NCBI GenBank assembly: GCA_022059125.1
Contig: JAEUWY010000004.1
Span: forward strand, 1,860,001-1,924,000
Reading direction: 5' to 3'
Source: Corynespora cassiicola
Lineage: Eukaryota; Ascomycota; Dothideomycetes; Pleosporales; Corynesporascaceae
DNA: 64,000 nucleotides
The first letter of the stretch is position 1. Every line of letters starts with the position of its first letter. Positions 44,761-55,580 of this stretch are shown here, piece by piece. The notes beneath the pieces are model-generated. The model had not been told where the DNA came from. It did no database searches and saw only the letters and a list, made by a program, of their open reading frames with translations. The position numbers were made by a program, and so were the translations under genes.

Positions 44761-45240
44761 TTACAAGATTTACCGATTTACCAGGCACTTTCCGGGCTGC
44801 AATGCCCCGTTCTCGTTGGGAACCAGGAATGCAAGGGTTCAGATGCCGCACGCGTGGAAGAATGTAAACCGTTCGCTGAACGCAGCACGGTCATCGGCGA
44901 GACGTCGTCTTCGGGAACGGTGCCGTGCAAGGCGACGTAGCCGGCGTACGTTCGCTACACAGCTGGCACGAGGATGGAGCGGATGGTGGGACTTAGGACT
45001 TCGGCGCCGATGAGGAAATCGGCTGTCATGCCGCCATGCTGTCCATCTACCTTCTCGTATGCTACGTCCGCAGTAGCACCCTGATCCTTGATTGCTGTGA
45101 CTTTGCACCCATAGAGGTGCCTGACCTCCCCCATGGCCTGGAAGAAGGTATGGTATGGTGCAGTAGGCGCTTGGCACTCCATCCACGTTGGCTCGGAGCA
45201 TGTAGTATACCAGATCCCAGTTTGTCATGTTCTACGCCAC
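44761..45240 (-). pseudogene. decayed FAD-dependent monooxygenase relic
   Basis: Minus-strand fragments of a PHBH/6-hydroxynicotinate-monooxygenase-like enzyme in broken frames. Near 45222 the frame reads MTNWDLVYYMLRANVDG; a frameshift follows near 45170; then ADFLIGAEVLSPTIRSILVPAV, matching the conserved ADLLIGADG region with the DG lost; then an in-frame TAG, after which RTYAGYVALHGTVPEDDVSP continues in frame. After a further break, ERFTFFHACGI, a TGA and LAFLVPNENGALQPGKCLVN are readable. The FAD-binding N-terminus and the C-terminus are missing. The TAG would be CAG after a single C-to-T change in a CpA context. Dead by several independent lesions. Confidence 0.65.
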
Positions 45241-47154
45241 GTCCACCTTGTGGAGAATGTTCGCATCTTTATCAAAGGATTGTCAGAGCTGTAACGAAAT
45301 GGAAATTTCGCGATCACACTGGCCGTATCGTTTTAAGAAAGGCGAAGGTGTCTCCGCTAGCGACGATGCCAGCGCGCTGATTGTGGAGGAGTGGAGTTGG
45401 GTTGCGCTCGGAAATCGTGATGTCTTGTGCTCAAGGGAGGTATTTAAGCGCGAGCGCGATACAGAGCTCTCCAAGGAACCGCCGACCTAAAACAAATTAC
45501 GAAAGGGTAGATGGTGAGGTATTGCGCAACGTACTATGACGACGTTCAGCTTCCTGTCTGTGGCATGCGGTAGGCCGCTAGCCTGCTCTTTGAACGCAGA
45601 CATGGTGCCGTGACTTCTTCAGCCTGGTTCTGCGCGTGGATAGGAACCATCAGAGCGTGACGCAACCATAATGGCGGATTCCTGGCAAGTTGATGTTGAT
45701 GATGAGTCGGTTGATGTTGTGGAGCGGTGTTGAGGCATAAGCTTGACGCACGGGTCGGTTGGATCGAGTGGGTGGGGCTTTCTTCGGTAGCTACTACACC
45801 ACACCCCACACATCCACCAGAACCTGGTTGGCGGCTTCTGACCATGCACTGCAAGCTTAGTATAGCTTAATCCCTCTTGTGCGTGACACGAGGCTTTTTT
45901 TTCTTCTTTGAACCGATGGACCAAAACCGCATTTAGCTTGATGACTCACTCGATCAGCTCTCCAGAACACTCATTTAATATGCCCCGGACATGGTGGTTG
46001 GACTTTGTCGGCTGACATGGCTAGAGATGAAGCAAGAAAACTCCTAAAGTATTAGAAAAAGGCTTGTATATATAAGCTGAGCGCAAGTCTAGTGCATGGA
46101 ACATTTGGACCTATGAGCTGCCGCTATGGAACGATGCATTCTACTAGTGCAGGCAGTATTTACACAATTACCGAATTAGGCGATTTCAACTTCCGAGGAT
46201 GGGGAATAGCAGAAAATCAGTATTCTCTGGTTAATAGTGTTAAGTGATGGAAATCATAGATTTTTCGAGGCTGTAGAGCTATAGTACAAAGGTTAAAGGG
46301 CACATGCAAAGCCTGTCGCTAGGAAATGGGCAGTCATTAACCATCTACATCATCAATCATCATTTAGAACTCAAAGCAAAGTTTACTACGGCAAGTAACC
46401 CGATAAAAGTGTTGAGTCGGACTCTTTCCCGGCCGCTATCACTATCTCGCCCTCGTCACGAGCTCACACGGTGCCACTTCCGTTCGGGTAGCCGGAGTCC
46501 CCGGTCTGCTTCCCGTGAGAGGGGTTCGACAGTAGCCTCTCATAAGTTTAATGCAGCTATTCTCCGGTGGGTCATGAGAATAAATGGGGAAAATGGTTGA
46601 TTTTGATGTAAGAAGTTCCCCTGGAAATGGCTAGTTTATATGCTGTCCATTACTCGGGTACATTTCCGACCTCGCTACCTCAAGCTACACGCAACCTAAG
46701 CAACCTCACGGACGCAAAACCGAATTTCGGCACAGCACCCCCGATATAACTGCAGTCGGCTCTGCTCCCTTGGATTCTAGATCACCGTGCATCTCATTTT
46801 CTTCCATCCCTGATTGCAAGAATGAGGTAACGAGGTCAGGCATCAATGCTACTGGCCTGACGTGGCGTAGCACAAGAGCAACCTACCTGTCGCTTTATCG
46901 GAATGAGCTCCGGCCCCCATTTCTGCTATTGCTAATGCTTTGATAGAGTGAGGGGTGATTACCGCATAAGGGCAGTCGGTCCATGAGCTGAGGTGTCTGA
47001 TGATTATGTGCCCAGACCAGTTTGATAAGAAGTCAGGCGTCAGATGAAGATCTATAGATATAAATGTATCATGTACGCTCCAGACCATCATCAACCATTT
47101 ACCATCTTGACTCATCACCACAACATCTAGTTCACATCACCTACACCATACAAA
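45241..47154. other. gene-poor region upstream of the oxygenase cluster
   Basis: About 1.9 kb with no supported gene. It contains the promoter of the Rieske oxygenase; the TATA-like site is listed separately. Confidence 0.4.
47059..47065 (+). promoter_or_regulatory. TATA-like box of Rieske oxygenase gene
   Basis: TATAAAT 96 bp upstream of the ATG at 47155, in an AT-rich stretch; plausible TATA position given a short 5' UTR. Confidence 0.4.
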
Positions 47155-48444
47155 ATGCTTCACTACTTCAAATTCGGCAATTCGTCTGCCACCAAAGGTA
47201 GCGCAGAGTCAAAACAATCGCCCGTTCGAGCTCTGCCAGCCTCATGGTATAACTCAAAGGAGATGTACGAGTTTGAGCGACGTGCAATCTTTTCCAAGAG
47301 GTGGCTGTTCATCACACATAGTCTTCGACTGGAGAAGCCGGGAGACTGGCTTCGGTATAGCATGGCAGGATTTGATTTCATCATCACTCGCGATCGGCAA
47401 GGGGATATCAACGCATTCCACAACGTATGCAGGCATCGAGCATATCCTGTCATTGAGCAAGAGGGCCAAGGAAACCTCAAGATTATCGCTTGCAGGTACC
47501 ACGGTTGGTCCTATGGGCTAAATGGAAAGCTGGCAAAGGCCCCAGGATATCAAGATCTGGAATTTGAGAAGGAACAAAATGGTCTATTCCGCATCCATGT
47601 CAAGATAGATGTCAATGGATTCATTTGGGTCAACATGGATGCCAATGATACACCGGAGGTTCCGTGGGAGGAGCATTTCAAGAATGTTGACAAGCAGGAT
47701 CGCTACGCACCCTACGATTTCGGCGATTATGTCCTCGATCACACATATCAACTGGAGGGGAAATACAACTGGAAGATTCTCTCTGACAACTTTAACGAGT
47801 GCTATCACTGTCCTACGACACATCCGGATATTCCGGACTTTATCAACCTTGAGTCATTTGATAGCGACATCAAAGACGGACACATTCAGCATCGCTGCAA
47901 GCCCACGCCTGAACAAGTGGAAAAGGGTCTGAATGTCCACAGCACCTATTACTTCCCCAATGCTTCTAGCACTATCTCGTAAGTCTGATTTCCAAACGAT
48001 AACCGAGTGATATACTCAACCGGACACAGAAAGCATTTCATCATGATTCAAAAGTTCCTCCCCACGGGCCCAAATACGTCCGTTATGGCCTACGAAATCT
48101 ACCGCAACAAACACTCCGACTACTCCGATTTCAAGTCCATGGCAGACATGTATGCTCGTGTAATGGCAGAAGACAAAGTCCTCTGCGACAATGCACAGAA
48201 AAACCTCGATCGTGGTGTTTTTGTCAACGGTCAACTCCATCCGAAATATGAGAAGGCGCCCCTCTTCTTCCAGAGCACCGTCCGTGAAGTTATTACCAAG
48301 CATTATGAGCAAGAAAAGAAGGAGGGCCGTGAGATTTGGCCAGCGAGGCAGAAGCTGCCTGGCAATGCGCAGATTAGCGAGAAGGACGAAGAGATTTGTG
48401 CGGGCATTAGTTGTGGGGCGCAGAAGGAAGTGCTGGCTTGGTAA
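47155..48444 (+). CDS. Rieske non-haem-iron oxygenase, choline-monooxygenase-like
   Basis: Alpha-subunit-type Rieske oxygenase: electrons pass from a [2Fe-2S] cluster to a mononuclear Fe that activates O2. Two exons, 47155-47978 and 48030-48444 (51-bp intron joining SSTIS to KHFIMIQKF), 412 residues. The Rieske site is C92-x-H94...C113-x2-H116 in VCRHRAYPV and CRYHGWSYG. The catalytic domain shows NFNECYHCPTTHPD with His 218 and 223 as iron ligands and the bridging acidic Glu215. Length and the opening LPASWYNSKEMYEFERRAIFSKRW place it with the choline/carnitine-monooxygenase-like group often found in fungi. No signal peptide or PTS1 (ends VLAW). First gene of the 47-64 kb cluster; a separate reductase partner is not adjacent. 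Substrate unknown. Confidence 0.92.
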
Positions 48445-48960
48445 TGGCGGACAGATACTGCGCGGGTTTCCGTTGTTTTCATGCGCGATTCAGCGACTGG
48501 TACTGGTTCTTTGATAGTAGTGTTCTTCTTTTTTCTTCACTGGGAGTGCTTCATGTATGGTGTGAGCAACAAATTGGGTACTGGCTAGTTGTTTGGATTT
48601 TTGGACTATAAGAAATTGAATTTCATCCTTCAGACGAACATTGAAATCATAACTTGTTTATTACAGGGTGTGATGTCTGCTGAACTCATAGATCAAAATT
48701 ATTGCGAATACTGAATAGATTATGATACCGCGTCTCGTGGGCCTGAAGCGAAAAAGGTGGTTGTGGGATCGGCTATCGGCGCCGTCGGAGAACCGATGGG
48801 GCCCCGCAGCATTGTGCTCTGGACCATCGCTCTGGCAGTTCGCACAGGACCATGCCTTAGTAGTGCTTACTCAGTCACTCGAATTCTCATGTTAAGAGCG
48901 CGCCTGATATCTTGCACGTCAACCAGTACATCAAAACGCTTGCCGCAAAGGTCATAATAC
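48445..48960. other. intergenic region
   Basis: About 0.5 kb between tandem genes; terminator of the Rieske gene and promoter of the reductase. No specific site identified. Confidence 0.4.
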
Positions 48961-50155
48961 ATGTTGGTGAGATGTCTTCCGAGGATCGTTCTCTCATCGC
49001 TGTACCGTAAAACTTAGGAAGGAAAGAATTCAAGGCAAAAGACTGACAAAAACAGATAACGGGCGCCAACGGCACAATCGGCTATGCATCTGTCATATAC
49101 GCACTGGAAAAGGGTTACCGAGTGCGCTGCATTGTCCGCCGCGATGCTGTAATCCATATGATCAAGAATGGCCCTGCTATTCAGCCGCACCTCGACCGTC
49201 TTGAATTCTCTGTGGTACCTGACAACACGATCAGCGGCGCTTATGATGCAGCATTTCGTGGTGCGCGATATGTAGTTCATATTGCCGGAGTGTGGCCAAA
49301 GCCAAATTATCACCCCGACAATGAAATATACTACCCTTTCGTACGATCGATGGAGAACGTTCTGGAGGCTGCAGAAAAAGCTGGTACGGTGAACCGGATC
49401 GTTTTTACCCAAGCAGGGGCTGCACTGGTCAATCCCGACGACGGAGATACTTTAGGAACGAAGATGGAAAACTTGTTAAACGGTATGGATAAGGTAGTAT
49501 TAACGCGAATTGTTGCTGATAAACCATAGAATCTGTTCAGGTGAACCCAGTCGCTGCTTCATTTAAGCCACCGCTTCCATCCCCACATCATGCATATTGT
49601 GGCGCAAAAGCTTACTGCATGAAACGCCTTAAGGAACTCCAAGCCACTCATGAGAAACCTTTTTCTATCGTGCAGATCATTCCTGGCACTGTAATTGGAC
49701 CCTCGGAGCTAGTAATGTCAACTTCGCATGCGAAGGAGCAGATGGACCGCATGTCCAAAGCTTTGCTTTTCGATGGACCGAAGCCTCGTTATGGATTCGG
49801 CTTTGTGCATGTCGAAGATTGTGCAAGGGTCCATATTGAGGCTTTGAACGAAGAAATACCCGAGAGCTGCTTGCCTGATTGGTTTGTTGCAGCATCAACA
49901 AGTGATCAAGGAAAAGATGGAGAGGCTGTATGGAAAGCTGTGGGTGACATGATTGCACTTACTTTTTCAAGCGAAATCGAGCAGGGATTGTTCAGTATTG
50001 GAAAGGATAAGATGCCAATCAACATGCCATACAGGGTTGATTCTACGATGACTGAGCGTATGCTGTTGGATGGAAACCCTTTCCGCAATTTAGGGCAATG
50101 CGTGGAAGCCGTTGGTCGCTGGTATCTCGGATTGGCGAGAGGGGAGAAGCATTGA
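48961..50155 (+). CDS. NAD(P)-dependent reductase, extended-SDR (3beta-HSD/epimerase type)
   Basis: Predicted NAD(P)H-dependent carbonyl/alcohol oxidoreductase. Three exons: a 6-bp microexon 48961-48966 (ATGTTG), 49056-49493 and 49541-50155, 352 residues. Splicing gives MLITGANGTIGYASVIYALE, restoring the Rossmann GxxGxxG (GANGTIG) at the extreme N-terminus. The catalytic YxxxK is in HHAYCGAKAYCMK and the upstream partner residue lies in IVFTQAGAAL. IPGTVIGPSELV and FVHVEDCARVH are typical of dihydroflavonol-reductase/aldehyde-reductase-like members. Intron 2 was chosen at 49494-49540 because only this donor (after GMDK) keeps frame with VNPVAASFKPPLPSPHH. Cytosolic. Confidence 0.88.
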
Positions 50156-51424
50156 TACCGAAGCTATACAATATATTGAGCTTTGTGGGCGGTCTAAACA
50201 ATTTTGATACGCCCCAGAACATGTTCTTGGTTGTCAGCCATGCAATATAGCTCTTCGTGATGTTGGTATAAACCAATTCCTCAGCCGCACCTGGCCCAAT
50301 TTTACCCTCAGACTAGTCCGTACAAATAGCGTGTCGGACTCAAAAATATCAACTCCAAACAGCCTAAAGAGGAACTTAAAGCTAATACAGCTAAAAATTT
50401 TACTCGTATTCTTTCAGAAGAAAACACTGGAATACCATTGCTTTCCCATTATGCGCTACACCAAAGAGTTTAAGCCTGTAATAATTCGCACTGACACGCT
50501 ATCAGCGCTCATTCTGGGGGCATTGGCATCTATCGGCTTGTTGTAATGTACATACCATATTATTCCAGGCGATGACAGTATGTCAAAGGACGCTACTCAT
50601 GGCTGCGAAGATATGGCAGAAAATTCCATTGAATCACTTCTAGCAAATGAGTATAAGGATAAATTTTAACACTAAAAAGATCTCATCCACATCGATCGCA
50701 GCCTGCCTCTTATATCTTTGTGACTCTGGCCTACTATATCTGTTCAGAGACTTGGCATTCGTATCAACCGAGGATAGAAATAAAGCGATTGAAAGTATGA
50801 ATTACCGGTATCGGCTAGGGATGTCGCAAGGTATGGAGCTAGCTAGGCCGACGCTTGGTGTTGACAGCACAGCTGGGTAGCAGCAGTCATCTATCTTATA
50901 AAGTTGAAATGCAGCCCATAACAAAAATTCATGAAGATGCAACTTCGATCGAGTCTTGTGCATTGCGACTAATATAACCGTCCGTATGAAAACGGACGCG
51001 GGGCAATGTTTCGGCCGTAAGCTGCTGACTCGGCTCCACTCTCGCCTGACGCAATCCTACAGCGGCCAGGGCGGCCGACGCGGCCGACACGGCCGCCCTC
51101 AATGTTGGACCCATTTGTAAGCCCGACATGAAAAACCGCATAGCCTTACCCGGCTTGGGAAAAGGCAAACTATCTTGCAACTCAGAGAGGGCCCTGACGG
51201 CCGGACTTTACACTGTATCCCAGATGGCCATGCAGACCGCGCGATATGCTTGGTGCATTATTGTCTTACACTACACAAATATCAGTGCTATATCTTACCA
51301 ATCAAGCGTAGCTTAGGCAGTAGCAAAAAAGGACCCATTTGATTCTTTCAGATATAAATATGCCTTGAGTGCACTCATTTGATAATACAATCGTTTCTTC
51401 TTCGCTTCACCAACAACTTCCATT
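50156..51424. other. intergenic region
   Basis: About 1.3 kb. A GC-rich island near 51055-51100 carries GGCCGAC-type repeats; the 83-codon minus ORF through it (50929-51180) is Ala-rich by composition and is not called. No supported gene. Confidence 0.4.
51353..51360 (+). promoter_or_regulatory. TATA box of the enoyl-reductase-like gene
   Basis: TATAAATA 72 bp upstream of the ATG at 51425, followed by a pyrimidine-rich leader. Confidence 0.45.
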
Positions 51425-52550
51425 ATGGAGCCAACCATGAAAGCTTACCGCGCTCTCTCCACCGGCAAGGCCGATGTCGTTGACGTCGAAGTTCCTACCC
51501 TCCCAAATGAAGACTGGATCCTCGTCAAAACCATTGCGGTTGCTCTGAATCCGACAGACTGGAAGCATATTGAGGTTCTCTGTACAAAGTTTCCTGCCAC
51601 CGTAGGATGTGATTTTGCTGGAGTGGTTGAGCAAGTCGGCGCGAACATGGCCCAAAGCTTCAAGAAGGGGGATCGAGTTCTGTCTTTTACTCATGGCTCC
51701 AATATACACCGCCCAAATGCCGGTGCGTTCGCAGAATATGTACCAGTGAGGGGCCCGGCAGCGCTTCATATCCCACACCATATGAGCTTCGAAGAAGCGG
51801 CGAGCCTGGGTGTTGCTATCGTAACCGTCGGTCAAGGCATGTACCAGCAGATACCACTGCCCTGGCCAAACCAGCCGTTGAAAGAAAAGAAGCCAATCCT
51901 CATCTGGGGTGGTTCCAGTGGAATGGGGGCTGTTGGCATCCAGTTTGCAAAGCTGTAAGCAATAAACTATTATGAAATCCTTAACAAATGCTAAGCTAAT
52001 TTGTAACAGGTCTGGGTTCGAAGTCATTGCAACTGCCAGTAAACACAACTTTGACTATGTCAAGTCTCTCGGCGCAGATGTTGTTTTTGATTCTCGCTCT
52101 CCAACTACAGGTGCTGAGATCAGAGCCTACACCAATGACAAACTGTACTACGCTTGGGATTGCATCGGGCAGCACGGGAGCACGGAAGGCTGCTTTGAAG
52201 CACTTACCTCTTCTGCACCAGAAGGCCAGAAGATTTACTACGGTGATATCCTTCTCCCTCCTGATTCTTTTCCTAGGGATGATGTTGTCACATCGTGGTC
52301 TTTGGGCTACACTGCCACGGGTGAGCAAGTCACGATGGGCTCCCACTATTTTGAAGCCCAACCGGAGCATTACGAATGGATCAAGAAATGGGTACTCGTT
52401 GTGAGCGAACTACTACAGGCGGGAAAGATCAGAGCACCTCGCCTCGATATTCGCGATGGGGGGCTCCAAGGGATCGCGCAAGGCCTGGATGACTTGAAAA
52501 CCGGCAAGGTCAGTGGATCAAAGCTTGTGTACCGCATTGCAGAGCCTTGA
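51425..52550 (+). CDS. MDR-family dehydrogenase, trans-enoyl-reductase-like (LovC type)
   Basis: Zinc-independent medium-chain dehydrogenase/reductase. Two exons, 51425-51954 and 52010-52550, 356 residues. N-terminal GroES-like domain: VALNPTDWKHIE, TVGCDFAGVVEQVG, KKGDRVLSFTHGSN, GAFAEYVP and PHHMSFEEAASLGVAIVT. The cofactor domain has ILIWGGSSGMGAVGIQFAKL (Rossmann motif, cut by the intron) and GFEVIATASKHNFDYVKSLGADVVFD. ALNPTDWKH, HIHRPN-type loop and LGVAIVTVGQGMYQ are typical of enoyl reductases that work in trans with fungal polyketide synthases (LovC/TenC-like), though the same fold includes quinone reductases and alcohol dehydrogenases. No PKS is present in the window. Cytosolic. Confidence 0.88.
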
Positions 52551-53192
52551 CATCGATCAAATCTGAAATTTGATTACTTTGGGATATATGTTATGGTTGG
52601 ATATAGCATTGGATGCTGTTCCCGTCAGAACACGGGTCTAGAAGTTCCAGGCAGCTGTAGAATCATACCTAGGTAGACAGAACACGAATCAATGATTGCG
52701 CATTTAACCTGGTTCAAATTCTATGTAACTCTATGAGGAATGTCTAGCAATACTTTGATATCAATGAACTTGTATTCTGAATTCTTGGAGTGTTACTAAA
52801 TACCTAAATGTGTAGCTGAGTCGCCACTTCAATAAAGATTACCTAGGTAGGTAATCTTAGATCACGTGCTAAGGCAGGCTGGAAAACAATTACCTACCCG
52901 ATACAAACTGCACTGGGCCCTAACCCAACAAATCTTCCTTTTCTCCGACGGAGCCCCGCAGCCTCAACAGCAATGAAACGCCAGAAGCCATCTTGTGGTC
53001 GCTACTGCATCCTTGGGCGTTGCTTACGCTCTCTACGGTGTTTGGGGCGAATTCGGGCCGATGCGGCCAAAGACGCGGCACTCCACAATTAGCTTCCCCC
53101 AGTCTTGTACTTGAAGCGACCAACCCCAGCCGTTCACACCGAGCTCGATGCGAGCAAACCTCTCACGCCCTCCAAGCTCTGCCAACGCTGCA
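52551..53192. other. intergenic region with CCTAGGTA palindrome
   Basis: About 0.64 kb upstream of the Zn2Cys6 regulator. Contains two CCTAGGTA octamers, the second inside the palindrome listed at 52835-52858. Confidence 0.45.
52835..52858. repeat. 24-bp perfect palindrome with CCTAGGTA core
   Basis: AAGATTACC and GGTAATCTT flank a six-base TAGGTA centre (9-bp arms). It lies 335 bp upstream of the regulator's ATG. It could be a dimeric-factor operator, or merely an instance of a genome-wide motif. Confidence 0.55.
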
Positions 53193-55135
53193 ATGCCCTC
53201 CAAATCACGTGGACTGCGCACCTCTACTGGCTGGTAACCCTTCCAAGATGCTCTGATCAAATCCGGCAACAGGTACTAACCGTCGCCAGTCTCACGTGTC
53301 GCAAAAGACGCGTCAAGTGCGACGAAGGACGCCCGCGTTGCCAAAATTGTATCAGGGTTGATCGGAGTTGTACGTATGCCGAGACAGCACCAGCGCCACG
53401 CCGGCAGTTGCGAGCTTTGAGCTCGCACACGGAGCATACGCGAAAGACAAGCTCCACCTCCTCATCCTACGGAGCTGGCACGGTTCCTTTATCCACGGAG
53501 GCGAACAACCAGCTCCCACCTGATTCTATACAGCCATGGATACCCTACCAAATCAGCCAGACGGAGAATCACGCCACAGACATGGCCAGCATGGACGACA
53601 ACTTTCTTGGGGATGATACTCTACTGCCCTTACCCAATGATATGTCGCCACTGCCTCTGGGCCCCATTGAATGGTATGATCAGCTGGCACAAGATGCCAT
53701 AAGCAACATTCAAGAACAAAATGCTTCAAGCCGCGGGCCTCGCTGGAATTTTGATGCGTTCACATTGTCGAGGAGGCAATCTCCACGCGAATCTCCGACC
53801 CTGGACCAAGATGCGGCTCAAGGGAGCACCAATCAGTCAGGGCTTGACACAAGTCAAGCATTAAACCCAGAGCCCTGGAATACACCCAGTCGTATAGAGC
53901 TCACCAGCGACGAGAAGATTTACTTTGAACATTACGTAACCGCGGTTGCCCCAATCCTGGATCTATTCGATTCTGCAAAGCACTTTGCTAGTATTGTGCC
54001 CCATCTCGCGCTTCGCAACATTGGGATTTTGAAATCTCTACTCGCTGTCGGCGCGTCTCATTTAGCACTAGGTCTGGCTCTTGAAGAAGAGAGTGGGGTT
54101 CAGATGCATCTGTCTCCGGGCACTCCCGCCTCGACCATGAGCCATTCTGCCGACACCAAACGTATAGCGGAGCAATATTATTACGAGACATTGCACTATC
54201 TTTCTCAAAATTTGCTTTACCCCTCCTACACAAGTTCCCATGAAATTTTGGTAACCGCGATTAACATCAGCACTTACGAGATGTTTGGGGCAACTAATGA
54301 TTCGGATAGCGAAAACTGGGGTCGCCATCTCAGAGGAGCTTTCTGGATACAGCGTAATCAGGACAACGACGGAGAATCGATTGATGGGCTTCGACGCGCT
54401 GTCTGGTGGGCGTGGCTCCGACAAGACATCTGGGCTGCATTCCGTGAGGGTCGTCCCGCATTGACTATATGGCAACCGAAGAAGCACATCAACGAACTGA
54501 CATCCGAAGAACTCGCTACCAGAATCGTGTACCTTGCTGCCAAATGTGTGCAGTTTGCAGCAACACCAAAAGACAGCGATATTGCAGGGTACATAGAGGC
54601 TGGCGAAAGACTTATGCGGATGTTGGACGCCTGGAAGCGTATTCTCCCCTCATCCTTTGAGCCCATCCCAGTCGCATCGTCTCATCCCTCGCCGGCCTCA
54701 CCGGAAGCAAGCATGCACAACCAATTCCAACCAATATGGATCCATCCCTCATCGCATGCCGCAGCCATACAGACATATCATTTCGCTCGTATCATACTTC
54801 TACTGAACCAGCCAACCACCGGTGGCTTGGGGATATATCAAGCCCGGGGAAAGCTGCTCCGGGAAAGCATGTCGACTATATGTGGCATTGCGATTGCAAC
54901 ACAATCACAGAATCTTCCCAGCGCATTTGTGAATTTCCAAGCAGTATATGCAGGTAAGTGTCAAATTTTGGTATTGCAGCTGGAGACCTAATCCGAGATA
55001 GCGGCTCTTTGTGCAGAGACCAAGGACATACAGGCGGATGTGCACTCAGTGCTCGAAGGAACACTCCGGATGAGCAAGTTTCCAGCGAGAACTATTCTAA
55101 ACGATCTTGTAAAATTATGGGGAGGCATAAGCTAA
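53193..55135 (+). CDS. Zn2Cys6 transcription factor (cluster regulator candidate)
   Basis: Fungal zinc-cluster regulator. Three exons: 53193-53233, 53290-54953 and 55002-55135, 612 residues. Exon 1 (MPSKSRGLRTSTG) supplies the first Cys by splicing, giving a perfect C14-x2-C17-x6-C24-x6-C31-x2-C34-x6-C41 zinc cluster (CLTCRKRRVKC, CQNCIRVDRSC). A read-through ORF from 53105 would lack this Cys. The linker is Ser/Gln-rich; the middle-homology region has LALRNIGILKSLLAVGASHLAL, YYETLHYLSQNLL and AINISTYEMFG. The last intron (ending gatag) joins FQAVYA to AALCAETKDIQ, the usual C-terminal helix. Placed in the middle of the 47-64 kb gene run, so a pathway-specific role is plausible. Confidence 0.9.
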
Positions 55136-55580
55136 ACGGGTATCATTGCGGGGGAAGTCGCATCGATCAATCTTCGATTTGGACAGCGGCTGCTTACTAG
55201 CCACCAACTGCTGCACGCTCTGCCAGACCTTCTGTACGATAGAATGTGCCACATCTACTAATTTCCCCTGTTCTTTTCCAGATTTTCCGCATTCTCCCAC
55301 AATGGCGCGTGAGTCTCTGACGAGGGCTAACCACTTTTGGCTTGCTCGAGACGAGCTCGCGTCGAGCGCCCCGGATTCCCCTTTCAGGTCCCTCAACCTA
55401 ATTCGCAGAGGCAATGACACAGTGAAATCCCACAGAGTACTTGTCGAGCATTATCGTTCATAAATAGGTTTCATTTCTCTCCATGACCATGAAACATTCT
55501 TCCATATTCTTCGCGATACTCGACTCCTTCACATGTTCTGATTTTTTTTTCTGTAAACCGCCACTCCAGAAGAGTTCGTC
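55136..55580. other. intergenic region
   Basis: About 0.45 kb between tandem genes, pyrimidine-rich just before 55581 (5' UTR of the transketolase). Confidence 0.4.

Noticed and set aside
50929..51180. Ala-rich minus ORF over GGCCGAC repeats
   Set aside because: Low-complexity product of a local GC repeat; no start context or motifs.
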